Origin: Chytridium lagenaria
Taxonomy: Eukaryota > Chytridiomycota > Chytridiomycetes > Chytridiales > Chytridiaceae
Assembly (NCBI GenBank): GCA_025449115.1
Contig: JAHLKC010000076.1
Coordinates: 124,001-188,000, forward strand
Length of the DNA stretch: 64,000 nt
Reading direction: 5' to 3'
Shown: positions 35,524-47,458 of the stretch, piece after piece
How the letters are laid out: each line of letters begins with the position of its first letter
Position numbering within the stretch: position 1 is the stretch's first letter
Position numbers and translations under genes: made by a program
Notes under the pieces: generated by a model
Databases searched by the model: none
What the model saw: the letters and a program-made list of their open reading frames with translations, nothing else
What the model was told of the DNA's origin: nothing

Positions 35524-38013
35524 TCACTCCGGCGATTTCCCCGGGCCTGCCGTGTTCATCCCTTCCTCCGCCGCCAACACATCCGCCGAAGACTGCTTAA
35601 CAAAACTTGGCCTGCTATTCTTCCTTTGAGCTTCTGCTTCTGCCGCGCTCGTCTGGCCAGAAAGCTGACCGTCTCTGTCACCAACAGCAATTCTAACCTC
35701 GTTTGACTCAAGCCTAGAATTGCTGACGTTGCGAATTGATCCGCTGTTTCGACTTGACGTGGGTTGAGCGATCTTTTCACTAGAAGTTGATGAATCAAGC
35801 CTTGATGATCTTCTGATATTTTTAGATCCAAATCCGGCAACGTCTAAGTTGCTGGTTGGAACAACCCAAAGCTACCGCTCCACCTCCTCCTCCCGCCATT
35901 AAACCCTCATATTCCTTCGCAGCAGACCGTGACATATCACTGCTACTATGGTTCATGAAGGGCTTATTTGGATTAAATCCTCCCAACGCCACGCTTGATC
36001 GTCTGGGCTTGACAACGACACCAACTTGGGATTTTCCGGCCGCAGATGAACCACTCAACCGAAATCATCCTCGATATCATCCGTGTTAACCTTTCGTGTC
36101 TTTCTTGTGCTCATGGCCTGCTTATAACGCTCTTCGGTTGCATTCCTAACGAGATCTTTATCTTCAGGATATGCTTCAAAGGCGCGCTGGACATCTCGGA
36201 GATGGAGAACGTAGATATCTGTGTTACAGACTGCGCGAGCAGAATACTCGTGACGGTGGCCAAGAATGATTTGGAATTCACCTTTTGGTGATATTAGCTT
36301 TACATTTTCACAAATCATAGAGATTCCGCAAACATACCAAAGTGAGCCCCTTCAATCAACGAGGCTGTTGGTTTTCTGAGGTCTTCGGTGGAGTAGACGT
36401 CGATTCTTCCTTGCGTGATGAAATACATTTCAAGACCAAGGTCTCCTCGATGCACCACATATTCATTGGCAGTGAATAGATAAAGCTTCATATCAATAGC
36501 AATCATTCGACGGAATCCGATAGAGCAACCACGGAAGATATTAGCCTGTTAAACGAAAAGAAGAAAGATCAGCTTGCGTTTAATGCTATTGACGCGAACG
36601 CACCTTGTCTATGATAGCATTATTCAAACTCAATGCCACCTCACTTCTAAAGGTACTAGGCATATCCTCAAACAGATTCTTGATATCAATACCCTTATTC
36701 CTTTCCCAAACGTAATCATAGTAATCTAGGACACGTTCTTGCATATCCATGTCCATGTTCCTGTCACCATGTACTGCCTCACAGCGTCCATCTTTTGCTG
36801 GTAAGCCACCCTACGACTATCCATGTTGGAAAGAGCGGAGGCAATGGTTCCTGAAAGAGGGATCAGCACCATGTCAACTAAAAATCATTTTACCTGACAC
36901 GTAGCCGTAGAAAAAGATACCCGATGTCATGGTAAACACTGCAAAGATCCTCTGACCATCGTTGATCGGGATAATGTCTCCGTACCCAACGTCGTCATAG
37001 TGGTCACTTAAGTAAAGTGTTATAACCAGTTACGCAAAGGGAAAAAAGACGCACCCGTCCAATATACCGACTGCACATAGAGACTCAGCAAACTCTGATT
37101 CCTCAACACCCCCACTTTGTCAATATCCGTAGGCATAGAGCACATTCCCGAATCCGTATCTGGGCACACCAGCACGTACCAAATACAAGCAAGAGAATGG
37201 GTGATGACAATCAAAAAAGTCATGAACTTAAGCACTTGCAGCATAAACGTAGCATGCAATTTCCTCTCTTGCCGTCTGAAAAACGTCAAGATTCTTGCAA
37301 CTCTAATGACCTTTCCAAGTCTGAGGAACGTTAGCATTGACAGAGCAGTCTCAATAGGGTGTCCACTCCATCCCAATGCAATGATATCTAACGGTAAGTT
37401 GGCGATAATGTCATATTTGAACTCGCCGGAATGCAAGTAATGAACGGCCATTTCTTTGGAAAAACACCACCCAAAAACCTCCTTGGAGATAAGCGATGTG
37501 GAACTTGATGTAAATATCGACGAGGAATAGAAAGTCGATAACATAGCTGACGAAAACGCTGCGGCAGTGTGATGGTTGAAGGCCGCCATGAACGTCAACA
37601 TAATACAGCTTATCACGGTGATGAACACCATAAATCGGTCCCATACTTGAAGGAAAGGTCCCTCAGGGATCAAGTAGAACTTTGTAAGCCGCTCTAACCA
37701 TCCTTCCGCCAAAGAGGTGGGTAGGAGTGCCCCTTGCCGACCTTAGGCTTCTCGATAGACAGGTCCGTTTTGCTGGAGCCCTTATCCATCGTAGTGAAAC
37801 TAATCAGGGCAACACTCTTCTGTTCCTATCTTGCTTTAAAGTTCTCCAACTCTCTCTCTGGGAGTAAGGTCGCTAACCTCTCGAAGTTGCGTAGCGTAAC
37901 CCGCTGTAGATTCGGGGTTTGAGTCAAAGTGCCAGTGATTGACGTGCTCAAAAAGTCCTTTGTTGAAGATCGCTGGCAATCTTCTGCCTTGCGCCAGTTG
38001 AGCTAGCAGTCAT
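35524..38013 (-). CDS. CNG/HCN-type voltage-sensor K+ channel with cyclic-nucleotide-binding domain
   Basis: A six-TM plasma-membrane channel. A hydrophilic N-terminus (MTASSTGARQKIASD, ATG 38,013) leads to FYLIPEGPFLQVWDRFMVFI before S1. S4 reads FLRLGKVIRVARILTFFRR, with regularly spaced basic residues (about 37,270-37,340). S5 contains THSLACIWYVL. The pore reads SVYWT, then, across an intron and a one-base slip, TTMTT-VGYGDIIPINDGQ (36,960-37,000); the GYGD filter predicts K+ selectivity. A C-linker (YYDYVWERNKGIDIKNLFED) precedes the CNBD: NEYVVHRGDLGLEMYFITQG, LIEGAHFG, GEFQIILGHRHEYSARAVCN. The tail is Ser/Gly-rich and stops at 35,524. Frame slips occur near 36,780, 36,985, 37,500, 37,690 and 37,830-37,950. 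Confidence 0.85.
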
Positions 38014-38126
38014 GGCAAACAACTGGAAACTCCAACTGAAGGAAACGTCTGATCTGTACAAAGGTCTATCTTATTACAAAGTAAAAGAGTGGGAACTATG
38101 AGCTAAACAATTCACTGAAACATGCG

Positions 38127-39160
38127 TCAATCATCATCTTCATCCTCATCACTGTCCTTGGCCTTCCTACGGTGTTCGTCTCTCGTAGGATCCAGAGATA
38201 TAACCCCTGGAAGTGTGTGTTAGAACTCTCCACATCCATTCACTTCCGTTTCAGTAAGCAAAAATAAAACTTACTGCTTTGCGCCAGCCTCCTTTCAAAG
38301 AAAGTTGTATTAAAGGTATCTGTCCCTCCCAACTCGTCAAATCCAACAATGCTAACATTATAAGGAACATGCAATTAGCATCATTATCCAAAACCCATAA
38401 AAGACCTAAACAATAACTCACCGATCCACCGAAACCCCCTTAATAAATATAATGATGCAGGGCAATACCTGCACCTTCAACCTCTCCACCAAGAAAGGGC
38501 ATTTTTCCACATCAATCCTCACAAACCTTGTCTTATAATGTTTCCTCGCAAGCACCTAATGAACACCCAATTTTAATATCAAAACAAAAACATAGCCCTT
38601 CCCGCCTGCCAATGCTTCTTAAAAACTCACATCAAGATGCTTATTTACAATCTGACACCTCCTAAATTCCTTATGATAAAAATGCACCACACATTTATCA
38701 ACCGAAGTCGTAATCTTCATAATCTCCTTCTCCCCATCAATATCCTCATACGATCCATGGCTAGTAGAGCTCGCCAAATCTTGAGCTTTCCGAAGTCTAT
38801 GCGTAGAGAAAATAGTCAACCACTTTTTCCAGTCTAAAAACGACAGCTACTCACTCGCTTCGAAGCTCATCCATACGACGTTCACGAATGTAAGCTATCT
38901 GATGGTCATCGTCCTTCTCTAGCTCCGCAAAAAGATCCTCCTCATCAATATCGAGGTCGGGTTCAGGGCTGAAAGTGTATGTGGGCAAAGCAGCCAAAAG
39001 GAATCAATTAGCCTTCCAATACAACAAAACATATCCGCCTCAGCGGAATCAACGATATACACTTTTCATCAGCTCTCGTCAGCAACAACCTACTGCAAGC
39101 GATCAACCTCTCGCTCCTCACTTACATGGGAATATCATCACCTCCGTCTTGATGAAGCAT
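38127..39160 (-). CDS. TXNDC9: TXNDC9/phosducin-like thioredoxin-fold protein
   Basis: A cytosolic co-factor of the CCT chaperonin that modulates tubulin and actin folding. Exon 1 (MLHQDGGDDIPI, ATG 39,160) is joined by a split Ile codon to PEPDLDIDEEDLFAELEKD and RERRMDELR. The next exon reads HGSYEDIDGEKEIMKI and VVHFYHKEFRRCQIVNKHLD, where the thioredoxin CxxC is reduced to one Cys (RRCQI), as in TXNDC9. Then come RFVRIDVEKCPFLVERLKV, GFDELGGTDTFNTTFFERRL, GVISLDP and an acidic tail ending at 38,127. The split-exon structure reads with no obvious frame error. Tubulin folding fits a flagellated organism, though the family is universal. Confidence 0.85.
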
Positions 39161-40429
39161 GTTTCTGTGTTTTTTTTTCAAATTCAAAGTCGGACTTCAC
39201 ACAATTCCCAGAACAGAAATCCCTTGGATCCATGTATCTGTCAAACCACCCAAGCACCAACGAGCGCAAGGTCCAACACGTCCTGAGCTCCAAAATACTG
39301 AAGTCCATTCACGTTAACATACTCAGACTGCTTCAATGTCGTTGTTTAATTAAAAAAAGAAATATAGAGAACACATCCCGCAAGGCCAAACATATATACA
39401 GAATAGGAATTGACAATGGAAGAGCGAAGAGTGCCAGAGATAGCACTCGAAAGAGCCAATCTTGAAAGAATTGACCCACATCACCGTCAATGGAGCAATA
39501 AAAGTACTATGCACCGTAAAAATGCAACAAAAAAAAAAAAAAAAAAGAGAAGTGGGCCAAAGTTTCTGGAAGAATAGAAAAAGAAAAAAAAAAGTAAAGA
39601 AACAAGAAATAGTATCCATGGAAGAAGAGCCGCAGCGCAGCGCTGCAGAACTTAACCAAATCTCTCTTTCTCGAAAAGACGTCACCACTTCAAGCATGAG
39701 TAGGACCATCCAGAACAAATAAAGATCTTGCTTAAAGCAGGAATCAAGGCAAAGGGATTCAAAGGCAAATCAATCAACCGGTTAAATAAAAATGTGTAAA
39801 TAAATATCGAGACCTTTTCAAAGGGCACAGCACAGCTTTTCCCCTCGAATAAAGTGGGTAAACTAGGGAAGAAAAGCACAATAGCAGCGGGATAGTGTGA
39901 TAGGAAGGGATGTGAAGGGCATGAGTGGAGGTGAGGATGGTATGGATAAAAAAAAACAATTGCCGAAAAAACAAAAGGAAGGAAATAGAAAGGCATCATG
40001 CAAGCAGAATGAAAAAAAAAAATATAAAACCATGCCGAACTCCTACCCCACCACTCTAAACACAAAACTAAATTCAGTGGCCGCATAACAAGCCAGAAGA
40101 AAAACAGACTACCTTAATTAAGGTGATACATCGTCCAAATATCGGTGACGAGTTAATAAAAGATGGGGGAAGTGGAAAGAAGGCTGAAGGGGATATATAA
40201 GATAGATAGGGATAATATGTGTTCCAGTAATGAACACAAATCATTTCACAAAAAGTGTGAAGGGTAGGGTCAGTAAACAGAGAACAGTGCTCATCAGATA
40301 CACGCACAAAAAAAGGGATAGGATAACGAGGTTGACAACGGGAATATGAAATAATAACAAAACAATTCATCAGCAAGCTGGAGAATGCAATGCAAAAAAT
40401 AAGGATAAGCAACACCACATTGATAGAAA
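39161..40429. other. Intergenic region with long A runs, 1.27 kb
   Basis: The plus strand is A-rich (T-rich on the minus strand), with an A run of about 18 at 39,529-39,546. It contains the TXNDC9 promoter and the 3' UTR of the zinc-finger gene. Open frames here are low-complexity and unsupported. Confidence 0.6.
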
Positions 40430-43400
40430 TCACTCGAAGTCGTCATCCTCATCCACACGCCTCTTCTTCACAATACGAGCGCCACGCTTAGCGGGTTGCT
40501 TGCGCGTCTGTTGGTGGTGGTTAAGAAGGTGATAACTAATGAATAGACAGAAAATACATGTTAGAAAAACATTAAACGCTTTTAAGTTAGATAAAAGCAA
40601 CAACAACAAAGACGGAGCACATACCGAAGTCCAGCGGGACTGACATAAGTCTTTGAGCACCCAGGCTCCTCGCACACGATCTTCTTTCTTGGCCTGCCCG
40701 CGGCCCTAGACGCAGATCCGACGTCAACTGCCTCCTGCTTTGGAGACAACCCCTCCAATCCCCCACCCTGCACGTCCACAGCAGAATCCGTCTTTCCCAC
40801 ATCCCTGTCCCCATCATCCTCCACAACCCTCTTCTTGAGAACCTTTACCCTGGCAGGTCCTGGTTCCATCGTTTCTCCGGCCTCCCCAACATTCACCTTC
40901 TCAATAGTAATCACTTCAAGATGACGTGCCTTGCGCCCGCTACGCAAAGGAGTCTTGACTGAGTTGACCGAAACATGATGTACAGGATCAACCAATATCT
41001 TCCCACCATCACCGTAAAGCTCCGCCGACACCGCAGCTGCAGCAACACTCATAGCAGACGCAGTCGTCGTGGGATGAAAGTCATGCAAGAACGTCAATTT
41101 GTAATCCTCAACAACGTTCGTCTTCCATTCATCAAGCAAAAACCCCGGACGCTCTCCAACACCCTCGGGCGTGGGCGTCTCAAACCTTGAATCCACACAC
41201 AAGGTTCGATCAGGATCAAGTGAATCGTCGCCACAACCTTCACCCCCGATGCCATCATAATCAACAAGATCAAGCAGGTCATCGACCGCATCTGTTGTTT
41301 CGGTTGGTGAAAGCGTGCCCTCTTCGGGAGAGGAAACAGAAGCAGTGGCCGGCCACGCCACATCTTCAATGGTCTGGCAAAAGTCGGTAGGAAGACCCTC
41401 GATAGCGGCGGCGGCGGCGGCAACGGCTGCAGCGGCGTCGTTCGAAGATGGAAGGCCCTCAATCAGTTGAAGGTCATCACCATTCACAGTCTCGGGTGCT
41501 TCAAGGCTGTATCGGCTATCAAAAGAGCCATCTACAATAGTTAAACCGAATAGCGTTAGCAATACAATTATTAAACCAAGTTTGTCACTACCCCAAAACT
41601 GCTAATAAAACGCTTACATGAACTAGGCTCACTGCAAGCACCGAGTTCTTCCCAGGGCATAACCATCGGCACGCCAGATTCATCGAGACCAGCTGCCACA
41701 ACAGCAGCAGTAGAATCATTACTAGCATTACCAAGGTTCCAATGTTCCTGCGGGATTCCCAAAAAATCAAGCGACTCCATGATATCCTCGCCCCAATTCG
41801 CAGAATTAGTCGGCGACGGTGAAGGCGAAACGATAAGCTGCTCGTCAATCGTTCGGAATAAGCAATTCTTCTTAGCAGAGTCCTCTTTCCTCAGTTGGAA
41901 ACAGGCCTGATGGAGAGAACGTCAATTCATCTGGTGTCGGGCACATTGATTGTTGTGCCGTGCTAGGAGGGGTCAACGGCCGTCCTTCCAGTGAGTCACT
42001 TAACACTGAGGGAAAAAAAATAGTGAGTATTCAGTGGCACGGCTTACTTAACCCCAAAGAGATTCGAATGAGGGAGGGAGATAATATGGAAGCTGAAAAC
42101 CAAAATCCTAAAGGTCTAACCCCGCGCCACCCATATCACGAACCGAAACGACAAGAATGTGACGAAAACCAAAAACCGAAATGCCACCTCACCTCTAAAA
42201 GCCGAAGCCCTCGAACTCCTCGCATGCCTCTGATGAGCCTGCAGAGTCGCCGTAATCATCTCCAATCTATCCAGTTTCGATAACGAGTTCGAAGAAACAG
42301 CCCTTTGTTGCCCTTGCTGATGCTGCGAAATTCTCCTTAATACATTCCTCGCTCTCGGCCTGCTGGAGATTGGCGGCGACGGTGTAATGGGTGATGAGCT
42401 CGCATCCACATCCGGGCAATACACCTCATACGATGATCCAGGCAGGTTACGACGACGAGGCGGGTATCGCTGAGGAGTCACCATTGTGCTAGGGGTAGGG
42501 GCTGAGGTGACGGCCCAGTGTTGACTGTAAGGAGTATCTGTGGGGGTAGAGCAGTCCGAAGTCCCAGGTCTTGGAGTAGCGACGGAAGTGTTAGCAGATA
42601 GGGACGTAGATGATGCAGGAGGGTTAAGGGGCGGAAGTTTGGAGATGATACGCGTGCCAGCGCTTAGATTATCCCAGTACTTTGCCGCATTGGCTGCGGC
42701 GGCCGCAATGGCATTCTTGCCCATAGCGGCGGTGGCGGGTGCTCCAAAGTGCGCATGGGTGTTGTGCTCGCCAAACTCGGCAACACTGAAGAGCTGACCG
42801 CAGCAGTTGACGTAATCGTCATGGCCAGTGTTGGCGAAGGAAGGGGTTCGTCGAGCTTTGCTGAATTTTCAATAAAAACTAGGGTCAGCCACACGCAAGA
42901 CGCTGAGCGGTACGCTACAAAGAAAACTATGGTCACATCGAGAATCACAGCAGTGAAGGAGAAACGCAAGGAAAGAAACGCTTTGAAATGCATGATGGAA
43001 AGATCCTAACGCCACCGAGACAACAGTACTTTTTCCTTAATCCAGAAAGCGATGCAGAGTGGTATGGAGTGGGAGGGAGTGGAGAGAGGATGTTGTTTGG
43101 ACCAGCGATGATGACGGACATCGCCAGCGAGTCGTCTTCAAACCACGTCATTACAAGCGCAGCAAAGGGGGTTGGATGGTTTGTTGTGGAAAGGGGCGAA
43201 GGCAAAGCAAAAAAAAATAATTGAAATTTGGGAACAATTTGGCAAGGGGCTGGCCCCCATCGAAATGACATGAGACTCACTGCCCCTCAGCCAGTCAATC
43301 CCCCATCCCCAGGGTGCTGCTGTTTCCTGCTGGCCAAACCTGTGTTCAAAAACCACCTCATCAAGCAGCAGTCAGCCTAGCTGGTGTCGTCGTGGTCCAC

Positions 43401-43760
43401 GTATGCGCTCTGTTCGATTCTTACTCTACTTGCCATCCAGAATCCTGTCCTCATCTATCTCATATCCAGGTCCATAGGTATTAAGAAGAGAAAGAGAACA
43501 AAAGAACGGCGGATGCACACACGGGACGTCATGGATTTAATAACATCACTTTTGAGATATCTAGGTATCTAACTCACTCACATTGCCATCGGCCGAATCA
43601 CATCACCAGGCGGAAGATGCGTAATGTTGGCCGGTCCATCCCCGTACGGCGACATCTCTTGTCTCTGGTCATAATGCTGCTGGCTGTTGCGGCTCGACGA
43701 AGTTCCAGCCTGAGCCTTAGTGGTGGTACGGCGCGATCCTACCCTCTTGCGCTGCACCAT
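40430..43760 (-). CDS. SFP1/JAZF1-like C2H2 zinc-finger transcription factor
   Basis: Sfp1-type factors control growth and ribosome-biogenesis genes. I assemble: exon 1 43,760-43,582 (MVQRKRVGSRRTTTKAQ to DVIRPMA), exon 2 43,339-43,281 (FGQQETAAPWGWGIDWLRG), exon 3 from 43,135 (NDSLAMSVIIAGPNNILSPL), with splice phases that match. An exon at about 42,865-42,195 carries a first finger, YVNCCGQLFSVAEFGEHNTH, then an Ala run and a Ser/Thr/Pro-rich stretch. Further exons carry LEGRPLTPPSTAQQSMCPTP (about 41,950), ANWGEDIMESLDFLGIP (about 41,780) and a long acidic region. The last finger is split by an intron: CEEPGCSKTYVSPAGLRY (40,623) then HLLNHHQQTRK (40,530). A basic/acidic tail ends at 40,430. 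The paired CC-x-H and GLRYH fingers suggest SFP1/JAZF1. A frame slip lies near 41,870; the exon 3-4 junction is unresolved. Confidence 0.6.
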
Positions 43761-46700
43761 CGTGCAATCGTGGCTGTATGTTAGTTGGGCGTCGTTCTTG
43801 GGTTTGGGGGTGGTAGTGAAGTGGTACTGAACCAGTGTCGACAGCCTTTGACGAATTGAGGAGGATGTTCTTGTGATATGGGTGGGATGGGGACAGGTAT
43901 TGAAGGGTCTTGATTTGTAGGGTGTGCTCTGTATTGGAATGTGCAAGGAAAGCGGTAAGCAACAGGCTGGTAATAATAGGACGTTATGAGGATGAAGGTA
44001 CTACGAGATGTATGGTGAAAAGCGGATAAGTGATGAGCATCTGATGGGAAGGGCATGGTTAAAGTTAAAGAAGTGAGGTGAGAGTGAACTGCATCGGTGT
44101 TAACAGGTGAGGGCTACCGAAACTGGAATGAAGCCTTCTGAGCTCTGGGTGGTCAACCAGAACATCGTCAACGCGCTCCTCAGGACGATAAGCCAAAACA
44201 GGGCTTTTAAGCCCTCTTACAGGATGCAGTCTACAGGGAAGAAAGGAGGTGGAAGGACATGCATGTGAGGATGAGCATACTACAGCAATCTGTAGAGCAT
44301 CAAGCAAATCGAGGATACGGGAAGCGTAACAACCTTCAATTGCTAATAGTTAATAGATGGGACTGGCATTCGGAACGGCAACGTAGGAATGGGATGAGAA
44401 AAGAAAAGAGAAAAAGCTTGAAGAAGTGTAATGACGGAGAGACAAGCAATGAAGAGACAGAAGGAAGTATATCGAAATCTCAAGTCCAAAGCTGGCATTC
44501 AACCTAATCCCACCAACTCCGGTTCTCAGCTTGCAGGGGGGGGTGCGTCGTTTTGACCCGAGCGGTGGGCCAAAAATATGGGAAAGCGGAGCGTGCTTGT
44601 AAGGTAAGTGTCGGAGAATGAAAAACGATAAATATTGCAAGGGTGTCCAGTCGATTGGTTCCCTTCCTCCAGATTCCTAACGGCCAAGTCGATCTTCGCC
44701 AGATAGATGCTCCACTCCAAGCAAGCCCCCAAACAGCCCAAACAAGGCACATATAAGGCGAGTGGTATAAGATGGGAACAGTTGAATGAAGTGTTGGAGT
44801 GTAAAGTGAGGGCATGAACAGCACACACGCCGGCGCGCCGTTCTTAAGTAAAAAAGGAAAAAACTAGGGATGTCGAAGTGCTTTGCATAAAGGTGCTGAT
44901 TGATCCGGTGGAATCGAAAGAAACGAAGGGCCAGGCCCAAAAATAAAGAAAAAAATTAAACCAAAAAATTCTCTTAAAATGACGCCAGAAACTGCCCAGC
45001 AGCTTGCCAATCATGACTAAAACGGACACACCAGCAGAAGTAAGAGACGGTATCTGTGTGCGTGGTGGATAAGAAAGAGAGTCGGTGGTGTGCTTTGAAG
45101 AATTGAGGAAAAGTCTCTCTATCACTCCCTCTCTCTCTCTGTATCTTGGCTACCCACCTCCTCAAAATACAAACCACATAGCCCATCCTCTTCCTCGTGC
45201 AAAAATACCTCAAGACACTCTCTCCCCACACCAGAATCTGTCCCCTCCAAATCTCCACGCCTTCTTCGATGCCCCACTCCCAAAGCTCTCCGATTCCTCA
45301 AAGCACCAGACGGTAAAACAATACCCAAACAGTCCCAATAGTCCATCTGAGTTCCAAAAAAAAAGCCCCAACGTCACACATGGTGTAACTATATCTAGTC
45401 GCGTCGTCCGAAAAAGGACGCGACGAAGAAAAAATACAAAAAACAAAAAAAAAGATCAAAAGCCGAGAAAGGACGGAAATTGAAATTTTGGAGACAAGCT
45501 CAAGAGGCCGTTGCAAAAAAAATGGTGAAGGTCAAAGCAAGACACATCTGAAAAGATTTAGAGATAGGAATGGTTTTGAGGGTAACGAGATAGAGTAGAA
45601 TAATCGGGTAGTCTGGGAGTTGACAATGGTAGGTGTTCGTTGGGATGGATGGATTGAAGAGAATACCTAAAAAAAAGGAGCAACAAATGTTTGGATGGAA
45701 AAAATGAAAGGTGAAAGTAAAAGCTTGGGAAAACCATGCATGCTCCTTATAATCTTTATCCCCAAACGTTACTGTCCCAACATCGCATCGTCAACAACTC
45801 TTACGGCGTCCTCCTTTTTTTTTTGTCCCAAAGGAGTCTGATGATGATACTACAAGAGGTGCATGCATGATGCCTACAAGTGATGAACAGGCTGTTATGC
45901 GTGGAGGTAAAACATCAAAGGGTACACGGATGACGGCAAGGCGAAAATATTTTTTTGATGAGAGGTGTGCATGAGAGATATGATTATGGCAGGGCTTCGA
46001 CACTGAGGAGTGAAAAGAAGTGGACCCTGGGGGGGGGAGGGGTCATCTTGGATATAGGATAGTAGGCTAAAAAGAGATGGCTAATGAAAGAAACATATGG
46101 GAAGTGGAATGCTAGTAGAAGAGATGTCTTAAGATCAATGATACCTGAATCGCGGTCTCAACGTAACCAAGTGGGCTGTCAGCCGTTAAAAAGGATGGTT
46201 TAAAAAGGGCGAGGGTGAGGAGAGAGCGAGTGGAGAGAGGGGAGTGTTATTGAAAGGAGCGAGGGGGAAGGGGGGAATAAGGGAAAGACGGCGGAACAGT
46301 GGAAGCGACGGTTATTCAACAAAATCGAAAGAAAGATGAAGTATAACAAAAGGAAAGGATCGAACGACGGCAAGCTACAAGCAAGCACACCTTCTAGAAG
46401 AAAAGAAAAGAAAAAAAGCAATTGCGGGTCGAAAAACAATGTGACAGCTTCCAGCTTTTTCGGTCCCCAAAGAAGAGCCAGGTACCCCTTTTGCTTCCAG
46501 GGGGGGGGGGGTGTGTGTTGACAGGATTTTTTTTTGCTTCTAGAAGGGGGGGGTTCCTCCGACTGACAGGGTTGCCTGACAAGTGTTGTTTGAAGGTGGG
46601 GAGGATAGGGAGGTCGCTTCGCTTGCCGCAAATTTCGCGATTGAAAGCGGGAAAATGATGTGGGTTGAATCATTGGGTTGTTGACGCAATAATGTTGGCG

Positions 46701-47458
46701 GCTGTGGTGTTTGTTTTGGCAAAGGAGATACATCAAATGAGATGAAATGAGATGAGTTCAATGTGGGGAAGGCAAAGTTGGAGCGCGTCTGATGTATTAG
46801 CAACGTAAAGCTGCGTAAAAGAATGTAGCTTAAGTTTTAACGTAGTGGATATGTATCGGCATCAACTGCAAATACTTCTGTTCTCTAACTTTTACCACAA
46901 CTCGACAAAAGGCAAGACAGTGGAGATTGATTGAACTATTGCCCAAGCGTTATGTATGGAATGCACAATCTATTAAATGGGGCCCTTGCCATACCATGAA
47001 CATGAGAAAAACAATGTGGAAAAAAAAATAATAATCACTGTCTGCAACGCCTTCAGTGACGAGAGAGACACGAATGTCAATGACACCGTCATGTCAACCG
47101 ACTGCGCACCTTCCAAATCGTGGATGAGGATAAGGTTCAGCCGATCTTTAGACAAGATCTGGACTTTCAAAGTTAACTGTGTAACACGATCGAACCGAAA
47201 GTTCGGACATAGCACCTCCTTTTTTGACTGACAGCCCAAAAAAAAAAAGTTCATCCTCCTTTTCCAAGAAAAAAAACAGAAAAAACAACCATCCGTCATC
47301 TCTCATGTTGACTCAAAAACATGCAATAACGAGTGTAAATGAACACGCCCTCAAACTATCGAAAGAAAACAAAATACTGTCATCCTGGGACGCACTAGAC
47401 CCCCAATGAAATATCAGCCAACTTCAATCCCTTCAAACCGATAAACGGACACATTAAT
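43761..47458. other. Long gene-free region (3.7 kb) with homopolymer and poly-G tracts
   Basis: This is the longest gene-free stretch in the window, upstream of the SFP1-like gene and downstream of the Psd1 gene. The plus strand is purine-rich (GA and A runs) and bears G tracts at about 44,535, 46,030, 46,500-46,511 and 46,545. Many open frames exist but are low-complexity without family features. It may hold a long promoter and 5' UTR of the transcription factor; no RNA gene was recognised. Confidence 0.55.

Noticed and set aside
44065..47409. Many open frames of 60-178 codons between the SFP1-like and Psd1-like genes
   Set aside because: They follow purine-rich or homopolymer DNA, have low-complexity composition, overlap each other on both strands and show no family motif.
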